Origin: an uncultured Sediminibacterium sp.
GTDB lineage: Bacteria; Bacteroidota; Bacteroidia; Chitinophagales; Chitinophagaceae
Reading direction: 5' to 3'
Assembly: GCF_946481145.1 (NCBI RefSeq)
Contig: NZ_CAMLMJ010000031.1
Span: forward strand, 1 to 33,990
Length of the DNA: 33,990 nt
Shown: piece by piece, positions 26,580-33,990 of the stretch
Position numbering within the stretch: position 1 is the stretch's first letter
How the letters are laid out: the number at the start of each line of letters is the position of its first letter
Position numbers and translations under genes: made by a program
Notes under the pieces: model-generated
The model's input: only the letters and a program-made list of their open reading frames with translations
What the model was told of the DNA's origin: nothing
Databases searched by the model: none

Positions 26580-26627
26580 ACTTCGCTCAAAAATATTCGT
26601 TATAATTGTATAAATCCAATTTAGGTT

Positions 26628-29177
26628 ATGGATAATAATTTTTCAGCACAGGTTAAAGAGATCATCTCTTTCAGCAGGGAAGAGGCTTTGCGGCTCGGAA
26701 ACGACTTCATAGGCACAGAACACCTGTTATTGGGTTTGATCAGGGATGGCGAGAATACCGCTATCAAAGTGTTAAAACAGCTTAATGTAGACCTTTACGA
26801 ATTACGGAAAGAGGTAGAACTTGCAGTAAAAGACAAGACGGGGAAAAATATTGCCAATATCAATAGCTTACCCCTTACCAAACAGGCCGAAAAAGTAATA
26901 AGGGTTACCGTATTGGAAGCAAAGGCACTGAAAAGCCCATTGGTAGAAACAGAGCACCTGATGCTCAGCATACTTAAGAACAAAGAGAATATTGCCACAC
27001 AGATATTGAACCAGTTCGATATTGATTACGACATGTTCCGCAATGAATTAGGTATGGTAGAATCAACCAATCCGAGTCCAAAAGCAGAGTTCGATGAAGG
27101 TGATGATGAGTATGATGAAGAAAAAAGATCTTCTGGTTATCAGCAACCAAAAGCCGGGGGTAAAGCTGGTGCAAATGCAAAAAGCAAAACACCTGTCCTA
27201 GACAATTTTGGCAGAGATATTACCAAATTGGCAGAATCCGGTTCACTTGACCCAATTGTTGGTCGTGAAGAAGAAATTGAAAGAGTAAGCCAGATTTTAA
27301 GTCGCCGTAAAAAGAACAACCCGATTTTAATTGGAGAACCTGGTGTTGGTAAAACGGCCATCGTTGAAGGTTTGGCCCTTCGCATTGTTCAACGCAAAGT
27401 GAGCAGGGTATTGTTTGATAAAAGAGTTATTTCACTCGACCTCGCCGCATTAGTTGCCGGCACAAAATACCGCGGTCAGTTTGAAGAAAGAATGAAAGCC
27501 ATTATGAATGAACTGGAGAAAAACAGAGATGTTATCCTGTTCATTGATGAGATACATACTATTGTTGGAGCAGGTGGTGCCAGTGGCTCTTTAGATGCTT
27601 CCAATATATTTAAACCTGCTTTGGCCAGGGGAGAATTACAATGTATCGGTGCTTCAACGCTTGATGAGTACCGCATGTACATTGAGAAAGATGGCGCACT
27701 CGACAGACGTTTCCAGAAAGTAATTGTTGAGCCACCAAGTGTGGAAGATACCATTACCATCCTTAATAATATCAAATCGAAATACGAAGACTTCCATAAC
27801 GTAAGTTATGGTGATGATGCAATTGATGCATGCGTAAAACTGAGTGATCGTTATATGACCGATCGTCTTTTACCTGATAAAGCTATTGATGTATTGGATG
27901 AAGTAGGTGCAAGGGTACACTTGAAAAACATCAATGTGCCAGAAGAAATCGTTGAGCTTGAGAAAAAAATAGAGGATATTAAAAACGAAAAGAATAAAGT
28001 AGTTAAGAGCCAGCGTTTCGAAGAAGCAGCAGCATTGCGCGATACAGAAAAGAGATTAGGAGAAGAGCTGGAAAAAGCTAAAAACCAATGGGAAGAAGAA
28101 AGCAAACACAAGCGTTACCCAATTACTGAAGAACATATAGCTGAAGTTGTGAGTATGATGACAGGTATTCCTGTTAAGCGTATGGTACAAGCTGAAACCG
28201 AAAAACTTCGCAGGATGAGCGAAGACATGAAAGGCATGGTGATCGGACAAGACGAAGCTATTCAGAAAGTGGTGAAAGCTATTCAGCGTAACCGCGTAGG
28301 TTTGAAAGATCCTAAAAAACCAATCGGTACATTCATTTTCCTTGGTCCAACAGGCGTTGGTAAAACAGAACTTGCGCGCTCACTCGCCCGTTATATGTTC
28401 GATTCAGAAGATTCACTTATTCGTATTGACATGAGTGAATACATGGAGAAATTTACGGTAAGCCGTTTAATTGGTGCACCTCCGGGCTATGTTGGTTATG
28501 AAGAAGGTGGTCAGCTTACAGAAAAAGTAAGACGTAAGCCTTACTGCGTGATCCTGTTGGATGAAATTGAAAAAGCACACCCGGATATTTATAATATTTT
28601 ATTGCAGGTATTAGATGATGGTCAGTTAACAGATGGACTTGGTAGAAAAGTGGATTTCAAAAATACCATGATCATTATGACCTCAAATATTGGCGTGCGT
28701 CAGTTGAAAGAATTCGGTGATGGTGTTGGCTTTGCTACCGCAACACGTATTCAGAATGCAGAAGAGAATAATAAGGCAGTAATTGAAAAAGCACTGAAGC
28801 GTACTTTCTCACCTGAATTCCTGAACCGTATTGATGATGTAGTAGTGTTTAATTCATTGAACCAGGAAAATATCTTCAATATCATTGATATCCTGATGAA
28901 AGGTGTATCAAAACGCCTTCAGAACCTTGGTTTCTCGCTCGAATTAACGGCCGCTGCCAAAGAATTCATTTCTGAAAAAGGATATGATTCTCAATTCGGT
29001 GCAAGACCATTGCACAGGGCCATTCAGAAATACCTGGAAGATCCATTGGCTGAAGAAATCCTGAATATGAATATCAAACAAGGAGATGTATTAATTGCCG
29101 ATCTGGATAAAGAATCTGGCAAGCTGAAATTCGATTTTCAGAAAAGGGTAGAAGAAGGCGAAAACGCCAATGTATAA
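26628..29177 (+). CDS. clpC: ClpC-type ATP-dependent unfoldase
   Basis: A Hsp100 unfoldase that feeds proteins to ClpP. In order: Clp_N double repeat (residues 1-143), a flexible acidic and Gly/Lys-rich linker (about 144-188), the D1 AAA+ domain with Walker A GEPGVGKT (236-243), a UVR-like coiled segment (about 443-478, [11 protein letters not shown]), the D2 AAA+ domain with GPTGVGKT (573-580) and [12 protein letters not shown], and a C-terminal D2-small domain ([23 protein letters not shown]). The UVR-like motif and the shortened middle region favour ClpC over ClpB. At 849 residues it is full length. It appears monocistronic, followed by a clear terminator. No mcsA/mcsB or ctsR lies next to it, unlike Firmicutes. 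Confidence 0.96.
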   Translation: MDNNFSAQVKEIISFSREEALRLGNDFIGTEHLLLGLIRDGENTAIKVLKQLNVDLYELRKEVELAVKDKTGKNIANINSLPLTKQAEKVIRVTVLEAKALKSPLVETEHLMLSILKNKENIATQILNQFDIDYDMFRNELGMVESTNPSPKAEFDEGDDEYDEEKRSSGYQQPKAGGKAGANAKSKTPVLDNFGRDITKLAESGSLDPIVGREEEIERVSQILSRRKKNNPILIGEPGVGKTAIVEGLALRIVQRKVSRVLFDKRVISLDLAALVAGTKYRGQFEERMKAIMNELEKNRDVILFIDEIHTIVGAGGASGSLDASNIFKPALARGELQCIGASTLDEYRMYIEKDGALDRRFQKVIVEPPSVEDTITILNNIKSKYEDFHNVSYGDDAIDACVKLSDRYMTDRLLPDKAIDVLDEVGARVHLKNINVPEEIVELEKKIEDIKNEKNKVVKSQRFEEAAALRDTEKRLGEELEKAKNQWEEESKHKRYPITEEHIAEVVSMMTGIPVKRMVQAETEKLRRMSEDMKGMVIGQDEAIQKVVKAIQRNRVGLKDPKKPIGTFIFLGPTGVGKTELARSLARYMFDSEDSLIRIDMSEYMEKFTVSRLIGAPPGYVGYEEGGQLTEKVRRKPYCVILLDEIEKAHPDIYNILLQVLDDGQLTDGLGRKVDFKNTMIIMTSNIGVRQLKEFGDGVGFATATRIQNAEENNKAVIEKALKRTFSPEFLNRIDDVVVFNSLNQENIFNIIDILMKGVSKRLQNLGFSLELTAAAKEFISEKGYDSQFGARPLHRAIQKYLEDPLAEEILNMNIKQGDVLIADLDKESGKLKFDFQKRVEEGENANV

Positions 29178-29201
29178 AGAAGGGTAAGTACTCAATTATA
29201 G

Positions 29202-29230
29202 AGGCTCTGCTGAAAGGCAGGGCCTTTTTT
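29202..29230 (+). terminator. Intrinsic terminator of clpC
   Basis: AGGCTCTGC (29202-29210) pairs with GCAGGGCCT (29217-29225), with one G-T wobble and a 6-nt loop, followed by a T run to 29230. It starts 25 nt after the clpC stop. Confidence 0.88.
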
Positions 29231-29244
29231 GTGAATTGTCAGAC

Positions 29245-29330
29245 GTCAATTGTCAATGGTGAATTGTCAATGATGTTTTTTGGGGTTTGGCAGCCCTCCC
29301 TCTATTGACCATTCACCATTGACAATTCAC
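29245..29330. repeat. Intergenic inverted repeat between clpC and ubiX
   Basis: Arms 29245-29271 and 29304-29330 match at 25 of 27 positions around a 32-nt loop, with core GTCAATGGTGAATTGTCAA. The second arm covers the ubiX stop codon (29327-29329). clpC already has its own terminator, so this element probably ends or protects the ubiX message. Confidence 0.85.
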
Positions 29331-29896
29331 ATCTTCTCACTCCCCCACCTAAATGATGGTAAATTCAGCCCTGCGATATCTAGTATTCTGTCGACTACCG
29401 TGGCGGCTGCTTCTTCGATGGTTTGGGGGCGACTGTAGAAGGAGGGTGTGGCGGGGCAAATAATACCGCCTGCCAGTGTTACGGTTTCCATATTTTTAAT
29501 ATGGATAAGGTTATAAGGTGTTTCGCGCACCATTAGAATCAGCTTTCTTCTTTCTTTCAGTATTACGTCTGCGGCACGGGTAACAAGATCATCGCTAACA
29601 CCGGCAGCTATGCGGCCCAATGTGCCCATACTACAGGGGGCAACGATCATGGTATTGTACTTGGCCGAACCTGAGGCAAAAGGCGCATTAAAATCGTATT
29701 TCTCGAAATATCGGAAAGGGTAGTTGCTGTAGTCTTCATTACCCAATTCTGTTCTCCAGACCTCTTTGGCATTTTTACTCATTACAATGCCTACTTCCTC
29801 ATACTGATCGCGGAGAGAAACAAGTTTATCGAGCAATAATTTTGCATATACAGAACCACTGGCTCCTGTAATGGCTACGGCTATTTTGTTACGCAT
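29327..29896 (-). CDS. ubiX: UbiX-family flavin prenyltransferase
   Basis: This enzyme joins a dimethylallyl group to FMN to make prenylated FMN, the cofactor of UbiD-type decarboxylases. I start it at the ATG at 29896 (MRNKIAVAITGASGS, 189 residues), because the FMN-binding TGASGS then sits about ten residues in, as in the family; the frame continues upstream for 11 codons. Other family motifs are APCSMGTLGRIAAG, the LMVRETP segment and the C-terminal PATPSFY. No ubiD is visible nearby. Repeats lie on both sides of the gene. Confidence 0.92.
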   Translation of the reverse strand: MRNKIAVAITGASGSVYAKLLLDKLVSLRDQYEEVGIVMSKNAKEVWRTELGNEDYSNYPFRYFEKYDFNAPFASGSAKYNTMIVAPCSMGTLGRIAAGVSDDLVTRAADVILKERRKLILMVRETPYNLIHIKNMETVTLAGGIICPATPSFYSRPQTIEEAAATVVDRILDIAGLNLPSFRWGSEKM

Positions 29897-29925
29897 GGTA
29901 ACTTTTAGTTGAATAGCAAAGGTAA

Positions 29926-30008
29926 TCAAAAGTCAAAAGTCAAAAGTCAAAAGTCAAAAAGTGAGTACTTCCGCTTTTGACTTTTGACTTTTGATTTTTG
30001 ACTTTTCA
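29926..30008. repeat. Inverted array of 7-bp units (TCAAAAG / CTTTTGA)
   Basis: Four head-to-tail TCAAAAG units plus one 8-bp variant (29926-29961) face three CTTTTGA units and two variants (29974-30008) across a 12-nt spacer, so the whole element folds into one long A/U-rich hairpin. It ends one base before the stop codon (30010-30012) of the downstream-facing phosphorylase gene and lies 29 nt upstream of the ubiX start, both on the minus strand. Confidence 0.85.
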
Positions 30009-30009
30009 A

Positions 30010-31683
30010 TCATTTATACATGATCTCATAATATTCATGCGCCATCCGGTTACTGTCGAACTGGAAGCGAACATCACGCATACCATTCTTGGTAATTTGT
30101 CTCCAGGTGTCAAAATTATCGTAGTACATCGGGATGATCTGTTGTTCTAAAATTTCATAAGCTTTATTCAGATCATATTCATCCTGGTCGTGAACAGTCA
30201 TGTTAGCGTAATCTGCTTTAGGTACAACAAAGCCATTATTGCCATGGTTAATGAATTCAGGGATCCATCCATCATCGGTAGAGAAGTTAACAGCTCCGTT
30301 CATGGCGGCTGTCATACCACTGGTTCCAGATGCTTCGCGCGGAACGCGTGGATTATTCAACCAAACATCTGCAGCTTGTTTAAGTCGCTTGCTGAGTCCT
30401 AATTCGTAACCAATCAATACCGCTACATTTTTATAGTTCTTGCTCAGGTGAACAAGATTGTTAAACTGAGAAATAGCCGGGTAGTCTACCGGATATGGTT
30501 TCCCTGCCCAAATAATCTGAACCGGACGTTTGGTGTCATTCAGCATTTTTTCGAAGCGCTCCATATCATAGGTAAGCATATCTGCTCTTTTATAGCCAGC
30601 AAACCTTCTTGCCCAAACAATGGTTAGTACATTCGGATCGAATACTTTACCTGTTTGATCGGCTACTATTTCAAAAGCTCTTTTCTTAAGGTATTTCTTG
30701 CGGTCATCGAAACTGTAATCGTTGCCTTCTTCCATTGCACGATACATTTGTTTATCGGCCCAATAACGCCAGTTCTGTGCGTTGGTGATGGAAGTAATGG
30801 GACAAATACCTTCCTGGTTCTTCCACATTTCGCGGCTTACATGGCCATGTAATGCAGAAACCCCGTTGGCTTTTCTGGCAAAACGTAATGCAGCCAGTGA
30901 ATGGTTAAATTGATCGTCTTTGATACCTGTTATCTTACGCACTTCATCAATGGAAAGTCCGCAGAAATAACTCATTTTATGACAGAGGTAAATATCGTGC
31001 TTTTCATTACCCGCTTCTTCTGGTGTGTGGGTAGTAAATACAAGGTGTTCTTTTACTTTTTCAACACTCTTGAATTTATTCAGGAGATAGAATGCAGCGG
31101 AAATACCGTGTGCTTCATTCAAATGGTATACATCAGGATTAAAACCTAATTCATCAATCAGCTTAGCACCGCCAACACCCAGTAAGATGAATTGAGCAAC
31201 CTTTGTGGCTACATTGGCATCGTATAAACGATGTGTAATGGTTTGCGATACATAATCGTTCTCAGGTAAATCAGTGCTCAAGAGAAATAAAGGAGCACTG
31301 TTGAAAGTTTCAGGGTTAAGGTAAAATGCTTTTACCCATACCGGATGATCATGTATCAATATCTGAAACTTAATACCGGTATCTTCCAGGAAGCTGTAAA
31401 TCTTTTCCATAAAAGTTACCTGTAAGGTTTGGTCCTGGTTTCTCGCCTGGTCGTAATAACCATGCTTCCACAGGATACCAATACCGATCATATTCTGACG
31501 AAGTTCATAAGCACTGCGTAAGTGTGAACCAGCCAGAAATCCTAAGCCACCACTGTATATTTTTAAAGGTTGATGAATTGCAAATTCCATGGAAAAATAA
31601 GCCGCTTTCTTACTGTACTGCTCATTAATCTGATAGGGGACATGATAGTTTCTAAAATTCATAAATGCTCGTTTGGTGATCAA
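30010..31683 (-). CDS. Alpha-glucan phosphorylase-like protein (GT35, short form)
   Basis: At 557 residues it belongs to the short alpha-glucan phosphorylase branch of GT35, against about 800-850 for GlgP/MalP. Met8 (MNFRNYHVPYQ) is an alternative start. Family landmarks are YFSMEF (29-34), YSGGLGFLAG (43-52), HLNEAHG (187-193), ARRFAGYKRA with Arg360 and Lys365 at phosphate-binding positions, and EASGTSGM (450-457). In true phosphorylases the next residue is the lysine that holds pyridoxal phosphate; here it is Thr458. The protein may therefore be a glycosyltransferase or regulator of glycogen metabolism and not a phosphorylase. A LacI-type palindrome lies upstream. No other glycogen genes are in the window. 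Confidence 0.85.
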   Translation of the reverse strand: MITKRAFMNFRNYHVPYQINEQYSKKAAYFSMEFAIHQPLKIYSGGLGFLAGSHLRSAYELRQNMIGIGILWKHGYYDQARNQDQTLQVTFMEKIYSFLEDTGIKFQILIHDHPVWVKAFYLNPETFNSAPLFLLSTDLPENDYVSQTITHRLYDANVATKVAQFILLGVGGAKLIDELGFNPDVYHLNEAHGISAAFYLLNKFKSVEKVKEHLVFTTHTPEEAGNEKHDIYLCHKMSYFCGLSIDEVRKITGIKDDQFNHSLAALRFARKANGVSALHGHVSREMWKNQEGICPITSITNAQNWRYWADKQMYRAMEEGNDYSFDDRKKYLKKRAFEIVADQTGKVFDPNVLTIVWARRFAGYKRADMLTYDMERFEKMLNDTKRPVQIIWAGKPYPVDYPAISQFNNLVHLSKNYKNVAVLIGYELGLSKRLKQAADVWLNNPRVPREASGTSGMTAAMNGAVNFSTDDGWIPEFINHGNNGFVVPKADYANMTVHDQDEYDLNKAYEILEQQIIPMYYDNFDTWRQITKNGMRDVRFQFDSNRMAHEYYEIMYK

Positions 31684-31830
31684 ATAGCGCTTGCAATATA
31701 GGGGTATTTCAATAAAATGTATTTCTTACACATTGTTATGTGGGTAATCAGTTAGAAATTTCCCGCAACCGATTTAAATACGTTGCAAAGAAATCTTTTT
31801 TCAACAAACAATCGTTAGGATTCAATGCAG

Positions 31831-31852
31831 GAAAGCGTTTGCAAACGTTTTC
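31831..31852. promoter_or_regulatory. LacI-family operator-like palindrome upstream of the phosphorylase-like gene
   Basis: The 12-bp core CGTTTGCAAACG (31836-31847) is a perfect palindrome, and the flanks extend the symmetry to 22 bp with a single mismatched pair. Central GC with AAACG/CGTTT arms resembles sugar-responsive LacI-family operators. It lies about 150-170 nt upstream of the phosphorylase-like start and 32 nt beyond the stop of the next gene. The rest of the 31684-31884 gap shows no gene. Confidence 0.5.
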
Positions 31853-31884
31853 GGAAAGTATTTTTTCTGTATGTGTCGCAATGT

Positions 31885-32841
31885 TTATTTGGTGCCCGAC
31901 TTTTTTTTCTTCACTTTGGGCTCTCTTTTCTTGCGATAAGTATCATCAAAAAAACATTTGATACCGCGATGGTTTCCGCAGCTTCCTTGTTCTTTTACGG
32001 TTACATAATTTCCGGAAAATTTAAAATCAATAATACATGGATCCCCATTTTCTGTGAACTGGGCATTACCCGTATTATTTACTTTAAAGATCCCTTTTAA
32101 TTCACCCACACAGCTTCCTTTGTCTTTTTCAAAATGCAGAAAGAAAAGATAGTGGTTCGCATCTTTACCATCTCTTACAGAAAGATAGTTTTTTTCATTC
32201 ACCACATATTCCCCACTAAGTTTGTTCATTCTGGGTAACGTGTCTATCGGATTTATTACCGCCGTTTTTTCCGGATCTTCATTACTATCCGTAACTACCA
32301 GCATAAAGATACCTGCATCGTTATATACCCATCCTGATCTGGTAAATTTTAAAGTATTATCAGGAGAACTCTTCTCCCTGTTAATCATGAATGTAGGTTC
32401 TTTATTAATCGACACAAATCGATAATAACCGCCAGACTGCTGATTGGTCAGTAATTCTTTGGCTGCGAGGTATTTTAATTTTTTATCTGTTACGACAACC
32501 ACACAGGTTGTTTTTTTCTGTCTGGTAAAGTTTAGCAAGAGATAATTTTCTTTCTCTTTTTCAATGATACCTACCGGTTTTATTATGGCTTTTTTGTCTT
32601 TGCCAATATAATCAGTAATAACACTATCCGGCACAAATTGACTTAATGCCTTGTAGCCAATACGGGTTGTGTCGGCTTTGCGGGTAATATTCGAATCAGC
32701 AATCAGGTAAGTGCCGGTTATTTTGGGAAAGGCAGTGAGAAAGTCTTCTGCTTTCAGGGGGACATCTCCTGAAAAATCAATTTTCTGTTCCTTACAGGCC
32801 AAAAGGAATAACAGAAGTAATGCAGAAAACCAGGGCTTCAT
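31885..32841 (-). CDS. Hypothetical lipoprotein, 318 aa
   Basis: I start at the ATG at 32841 (MKPWFSALLLLFLLAC), which gives a compact lipoprotein signal with lipobox LLAC (Cys16); an in-frame ATG five codons upstream is possible. The mature protein is mostly beta with lysine-rich stretches and a strongly basic tail (KKREPKVKKKKSGTK). Cysteines in GSCVGELKG, GDPCIIDFKF, GSCGNHRGIKC may form disulfides. No family is recognised. It is transcribed divergently from the metal regulator gene, whose operator-like palindrome lies 62 nt upstream of this start, so metal control is possible. Confidence 0.75.
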   Translation of the reverse strand: MKPWFSALLLLFLLACKEQKIDFSGDVPLKAEDFLTAFPKITGTYLIADSNITRKADTTRIGYKALSQFVPDSVITDYIGKDKKAIIKPVGIIEKEKENYLLLNFTRQKKTTCVVVVTDKKLKYLAAKELLTNQQSGGYYRFVSINKEPTFMINREKSSPDNTLKFTRSGWVYNDAGIFMLVVTDSNEDPEKTAVINPIDTLPRMNKLSGEYVVNEKNYLSVRDGKDANHYLFFLHFEKDKGSCVGELKGIFKVNNTGNAQFTENGDPCIIDFKFSGNYVTVKEQGSCGNHRGIKCFFDDTYRKKREPKVKKKKSGTK

Positions 32842-32902
32842 GAGCAGAATTTGCAATAAAAATAGGGTTTTCGGACATTATCTTGGATATTATCTTTTTA
32901 TT

Positions 32903-32920
32903 TTTTAGGTTTGTCTAAAA
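32903..32920. promoter_or_regulatory. DtxR/MntR-type operator-like palindrome
   Basis: TTTTAGGTTTGTCTAAAA has 6-bp perfect arms (TTTTAG/CTAAAA) and resembles DtxR-family operators (TTAGG---CCTAA). A further half-site ATTTAGG follows at 32925-32931. It sits 14 nt upstream of the metalloregulator start and between divergent promoters, as expected for autoregulation. Confidence 0.65.
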
Positions 32921-32934
32921 ATAAATTTAGGTAC

Positions 32935-33594
32935 ATGACTTTTTCAATAGCAGAAGAAAATTATATCAAGGCGGTTTATCACCTGCAGCAAGACGAGGAG
33001 CTGGTATCTACCAATGCTTTATCTGCTGAGCTGCAGACAAGGCCGGCTTCTGTAACTGATATGTTGAAAAAATTAAAAACCAAACGAATCATCAGTTACG
33101 AACCATACCATGGTGTTAAGCTGAGTAGTGAAGGGAGAAAAGTGGCATTGGGTATTATTCGTAAGCATCGTTTGTGGGAATATTTTCTGGTAGATAAACT
33201 TCAGTTTGGTTGGGATGAAGTACATGAAGTAGCAGAAGAATTAGAACATATCACCAGCAGTAAACTGATCGATAAACTTGATGCTTTTCTTGGTTATCCA
33301 AAATTCGATCCGCATGGCGATCCGATACCGGATAGTCGTGGCCGTTTGGCTTTACAACAGCATGAGCCATTATCTGGTATTTGTGAACATAAGCTTGTAG
33401 AAATTACGGCAGTTGGTAGCCAGTCATCAGAATTACTCGAAGTGCTAAAACACAAAGGCCTGCAAATGGGTACCAGGCTCGAAGTAAAAAAAATATTTGA
33501 ATTCGATGGTTCCATTGAACTGAAAATAAAGAATCAACCTATGGTAACCATTAGCCGCGATTTAGCAGCCGTATTATTTGTAAAAACTGTTTAA
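32935..33594 (+). CDS. DtxR/MntR-family metal-dependent transcriptional regulator
   Basis: Start at the ATG at 32935 ([17 protein letters not shown], 219 residues). The open frame extends upstream only through non-ATG codons that lie inside the operator-like palindrome. The N-terminal winged helix (about residues 8-65: [23 protein letters not shown], then [14 protein letters not shown]) is followed by the metal-binding dimerisation domain with [16 protein letters not shown] [24 protein letters not shown] and CEHK-type EHKLVEI, and a C-terminal FeoA/SH3-like domain. It senses Mn or Fe and represses uptake genes. The Nramp gene begins one base after its stop, so manganese is the more likely signal. 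Confidence 0.93.
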   Translation: MTFSIAEENYIKAVYHLQQDEELVSTNALSAELQTRPASVTDMLKKLKTKRIISYEPYHGVKLSSEGRKVALGIIRKHRLWEYFLVDKLQFGWDEVHEVAEELEHITSSKLIDKLDAFLGYPKFDPHGDPIPDSRGRLALQQHEPLSGICEHKLVEITAVGSQSSELLEVLKHKGLQMGTRLEVKKIFEFDGSIELKIKNQPMVTISRDLAAVLFVKTV

Positions 33595-33595
33595 G

Positions 33596-33990
33596 ATGAA
33601 CCAGCATAAAGACGAACACCTTTCATTGAGTGAAGTACATGCTTCGGTTGATACCACTGTTCCCAGAAAAGGATGGCGGAGAATATTGGCCTACCTCGGA
33701 CCAGCATACCTGGTTAGTGTTGGTTATATGGATCCGGGTAACTGGGCAACCGATTTGCAGGGAGGGGCCAAGTTTGGATATCAGCTTATCTGGGTATTGC
33801 TGATGAGTAACCTGATGGCATTATTGCTGCAAAGTCTGAGTGCCAGACTGGGCATAGTAAGGAGAAGAGATTTGGCACAGGCTAATCGCGAAACCTATCC
33901 TCCATTGGTTAATTTCTGTTTATATATACTGGCCGAATTAGCCATTGCAGCTACGGATCTTGCAGAAGTTGTAGGTATGGCAATCGGTAT
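33596..33990 (+). CDS. mntH: Nramp-family divalent metal transporter (partial, cut by right edge)
   Basis: The frame opens with ATG at 33596, one base after the regulator stop, and is still open at the window end (131 codons). After a hydrophilic N terminus the first helix contains the metal-site motif DPGN (46-49, in [12 protein letters not shown]), which defines Nramp/MntH proton-coupled Mn/Fe importers. Helices 2 and 3 follow, with [10 protein letters not shown] at the cut. Cotranscription with a DtxR/MntR regulator makes manganese the likely substrate; the TM6 motif that would help is outside the window. Confidence 0.93.
   Translation, partial: MNQHKDEHLSLSEVHASVDTTVPRKGWRRILAYLGPAYLVSVGYMDPGNWATDLQGGAKFGYQLIWVLLMSNLMALLLQSLSARLGIVRRRDLAQANRETYPPLVNFCLYILAELAIAATDLAEVVGMAIG

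Noticed and set aside
29926..30008. Possible CRISPR-like array
   Set aside because: The units are 7 bp, contiguous without spacers and inverted around a centre, and no cas genes are present.
31740..32100. Overlapping plus-strand frames of 73 and 91 codons between the phosphorylase-like and lipoprotein genes
   Set aside because: They run antisense into the lipoprotein gene or cover the LacI-like palindrome; composition is not protein-like.

Overview
The window looks like a chromosomal segment of a Bacteroidota bacterium, most likely from the Chitinophagaceae or a close relative. This rests on moderate-to-low GC, a SusC/SusD pair, lipoproteins with short signal peptides, MacB/FtsX permeases of about 800 residues that end in NPVK-LR-E, little Shine-Dalgarno sequence, and an unfused alpha-glucan phosphorylase-like protein of 557 residues. 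The assignment is inferred from gene content, not from a database search.

Region 1 (1-13842) is one regulatory and transport module. On the minus strand lies an apparent operon: a candidate 50-codon ORF, a membrane-fusion adaptor, a LolD/MacB-type ATPase and four tandem paralogous FtsX/MacB permeases, the last cut by the left edge. Divergent from it are an NtrC-type response regulator and a histidine kinase with two membrane segments and almost no periplasmic loop. The divergent gap carries a sigma-54-like promoter facing the transporter operon and a set of TGT-CG-TTTTGATACA sites in 22-bp register, placed as enhancer sites for the regulator. I read this as a self-contained circuit in which a kinase without its own periplasmic sensor drives a multi-permease efflux or envelope machine.

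Region 2 (13843-16806) holds dnaG (primase) on the minus strand and a divergent DeoR-family regulator. Region 3 (16807-25390) is a plus-strand outer-membrane uptake locus: SusC, SusD, a DUF4397-like lipoprotein, an intrinsic terminator, then a large MG2-domain protein with a plug-like C-terminal part. No glycosidase is visible, so the substrate is unknown.

Region 4 (25385-31683) is housekeeping: a membrane-anchored J-domain protein, a STAS protein without the usual phospho-serine, ClpC, a UbiX-type flavin prenyltransferase and a phosphorylase-like GT35 protein with threonine at the pyridoxal-phosphate lysine position. Region 5 (31885-33990) contains an unrecognised lipoprotein and a DtxR/MntR regulator with an operator-like palindrome, followed after one base by an Nramp manganese transporter that runs off the right edge.

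Across the window, long inverted repeats built from short A/T-rich units (GTGAATTGTCAATGG, ATGTCAGATGG, TCAAAAG) sit directly at the stop codons of minus-strand genes. No tRNA, rRNA, transposase, integrase or CRISPR array was seen.
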